Below, piece by piece: positions 63,538-64,000 of a stretch of DNA of 64,000 nt. The stretch's first letter is position 1; every line of letters starts with the position of its first letter. The translations under genes were made by a program, and so were the position numbers. The notes under the pieces were generated by a model. That model did no database searches, was not told the origin of the DNA, and worked only from the letters and a program-made list of their open reading frames with translations. This stretch comes from Comamonas koreensis (GTDB lineage Bacteria; Pseudomonadota; Gammaproteobacteria; Burkholderiales; Burkholderiaceae_C), in contig NZ_JAJNCT010000010.1 in assembly GCF_021026195.1 (NCBI RefSeq), positions 372,001 to 436,000 of the forward strand, in the 5' to 3' direction.

Positions 63538-64000
63538 ATGGCAGACAAGATCGGTTTTATCGGCCTGGGTCGCATGGGCAAGCCCATGGCCGCCAACCTC
63601 GTCAAAAAGGGTTTCGCGCTGGTCGTCCATGATCTCAACCAGACGGCCGTCAAGGACCTGGTCGCCATGGGCGCGCAAAGCGCCGACGTGCCCGAACTGG
63701 CCCGTGACTGCAGCATCATCGTCACCATGCTGCCCTCTTCGCTGGAGGTGGAACAGATCGCGCTGGGTGATGGCGGCATCTTTGCGCATGCCCAGCCCGG
63801 CAGCATCCTGATGGACATGAGCACCATCGACCCGCTGGCCACCGACCGGCTGGCGCAGCAGGCGGCCACCAAGGGCCTGAGCATGGTGGATGCCCCCGTG
63901 GGCCGCCTGGCCGAGCATGCCGACCGGGGCGAATCGCTCTTCATGGTGGGCGCCAGCGATGCCGATCTGGCCCGCGTGCAGCCCTTGCTGAATGCGATGG
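63538..64000 (+). CDS. Beta-hydroxyacid dehydrogenase, N-terminal part (runs off window)
   Basis: The first 154 codons of a 3-hydroxyisobutyrate/6-phosphogluconate dehydrogenase-like enzyme. The Rossmann loop IGFIGLGRMGKPMAANLVK is at residues 5-23, the conserved IVTMLPSS and MDMSTIDP follow, and VDAPVGRLAEHADRG is the substrate-binding signature (normally DAPVSGG; here VGR replaces it). AAGGAG lies eight bases before the ATG at 63538. The substrate cannot be told from this part, and the gene is cut by the window edge. Confidence 0.9.
   Translation, partial: MADKIGFIGLGRMGKPMAANLVKKGFALVVHDLNQTAVKDLVAMGAQSADVPELARDCSIIVTMLPSSLEVEQIALGDGGIFAHAQPGSILMDMSTIDPLATDRLAQQAATKGLSMVDAPVGRLAEHADRGESLFMVGASDADLARVQPLLNAM

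Overview
This 64 kb window is a stretch of core chromosome from a high-GC betaproteobacterium, most likely a Comamonas-like member of the Comamonadaceae. The evidence is gene order: lepA-lepB-DUF4845-rnc-era-recO-pdxJ-acpS-nagZ, rpsF-priB-rpsR-rplI-dnaB, truA-trpF-trpB-trpA-accD, leuC-ecn-leuD-leuB-asd-fimV and alaA-hom-thrC next to moeA/moaD/moaE/clpB are all betaproteobacterial arrangements. Base composition and codon use look even almost everywhere. I found no insertion sequence, prophage, CRISPR array, tRNA or rRNA gene.

Layout. 1-10.7 kb (mostly minus strand): the start of clpB, then molybdopterin genes moaE, moaD, moeA and mobB, threonine genes thrC and hom, an M48 membrane protease lying between hom and thrC, and an AlaA-type aminotransferase. 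Two small unknown genes sit on the plus strand between moaE and moaD. 10.8-14 kb: an Mth938-like protein, a Bcp peroxiredoxin and a PIN-PhoH ATPase. 14-18.8 kb: a thiamine-diphosphate enzyme and an ALDH7-type aldehyde dehydrogenase, with a divergent LysR regulator. 18.9-21.9 kb: dnaB and the rpsF operon. 22.1-26.4 kb: grpE-dnaK-(unknown)-dnaJ, with sigma-32-like promoters. 26.5-36.9 kb: a DUF4349 lipoprotein, a LysR regulator, leuC-entericidin-leuD-leuB, asd and fimV. 37-46 kb: truA-trpFBA-accD, a YggT protein, lysS, an unknown membrane protein, an MscS-type channel and a DUF1328 peptide. 46-56 kb (minus): an SbmA/YddA-type ABC transporter and the nagZ to lepA block. 56-58.8 kb: a four-gene cluster (MBL-fold lipoprotein, small unknown protein, NTF2-like protein, DsbA-like protein) with a divergent LysR gene. 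59.8-64 kb: a stand-alone M17 N-terminal-domain protein, an ABC-F ATPase, a LysR gene and the start of a beta-hydroxyacid dehydrogenase.

Functionally the window joins aspartate-family amino acid synthesis (asd, hom, thrC), leucine and tryptophan synthesis, molybdenum cofactor assembly, the heat-shock chaperones and core replication, translation and secretion genes. The most interesting signals are in untranslated leaders rather than in protein content: (1) upstream of asd, a short threonine-rich reading frame followed by mutually exclusive hairpins, resembling a threonine attenuator; (2) upstream of clpB, a hairpin that would bury the ribosome-binding site, a possible RNA thermometer; (3) upstream of the ABC-F gene, a promoter, a Shine-Dalgarno site and two overlapping micro-ORFs, resembling translation-dependent attenuation. 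All three are inferences from sequence alone.
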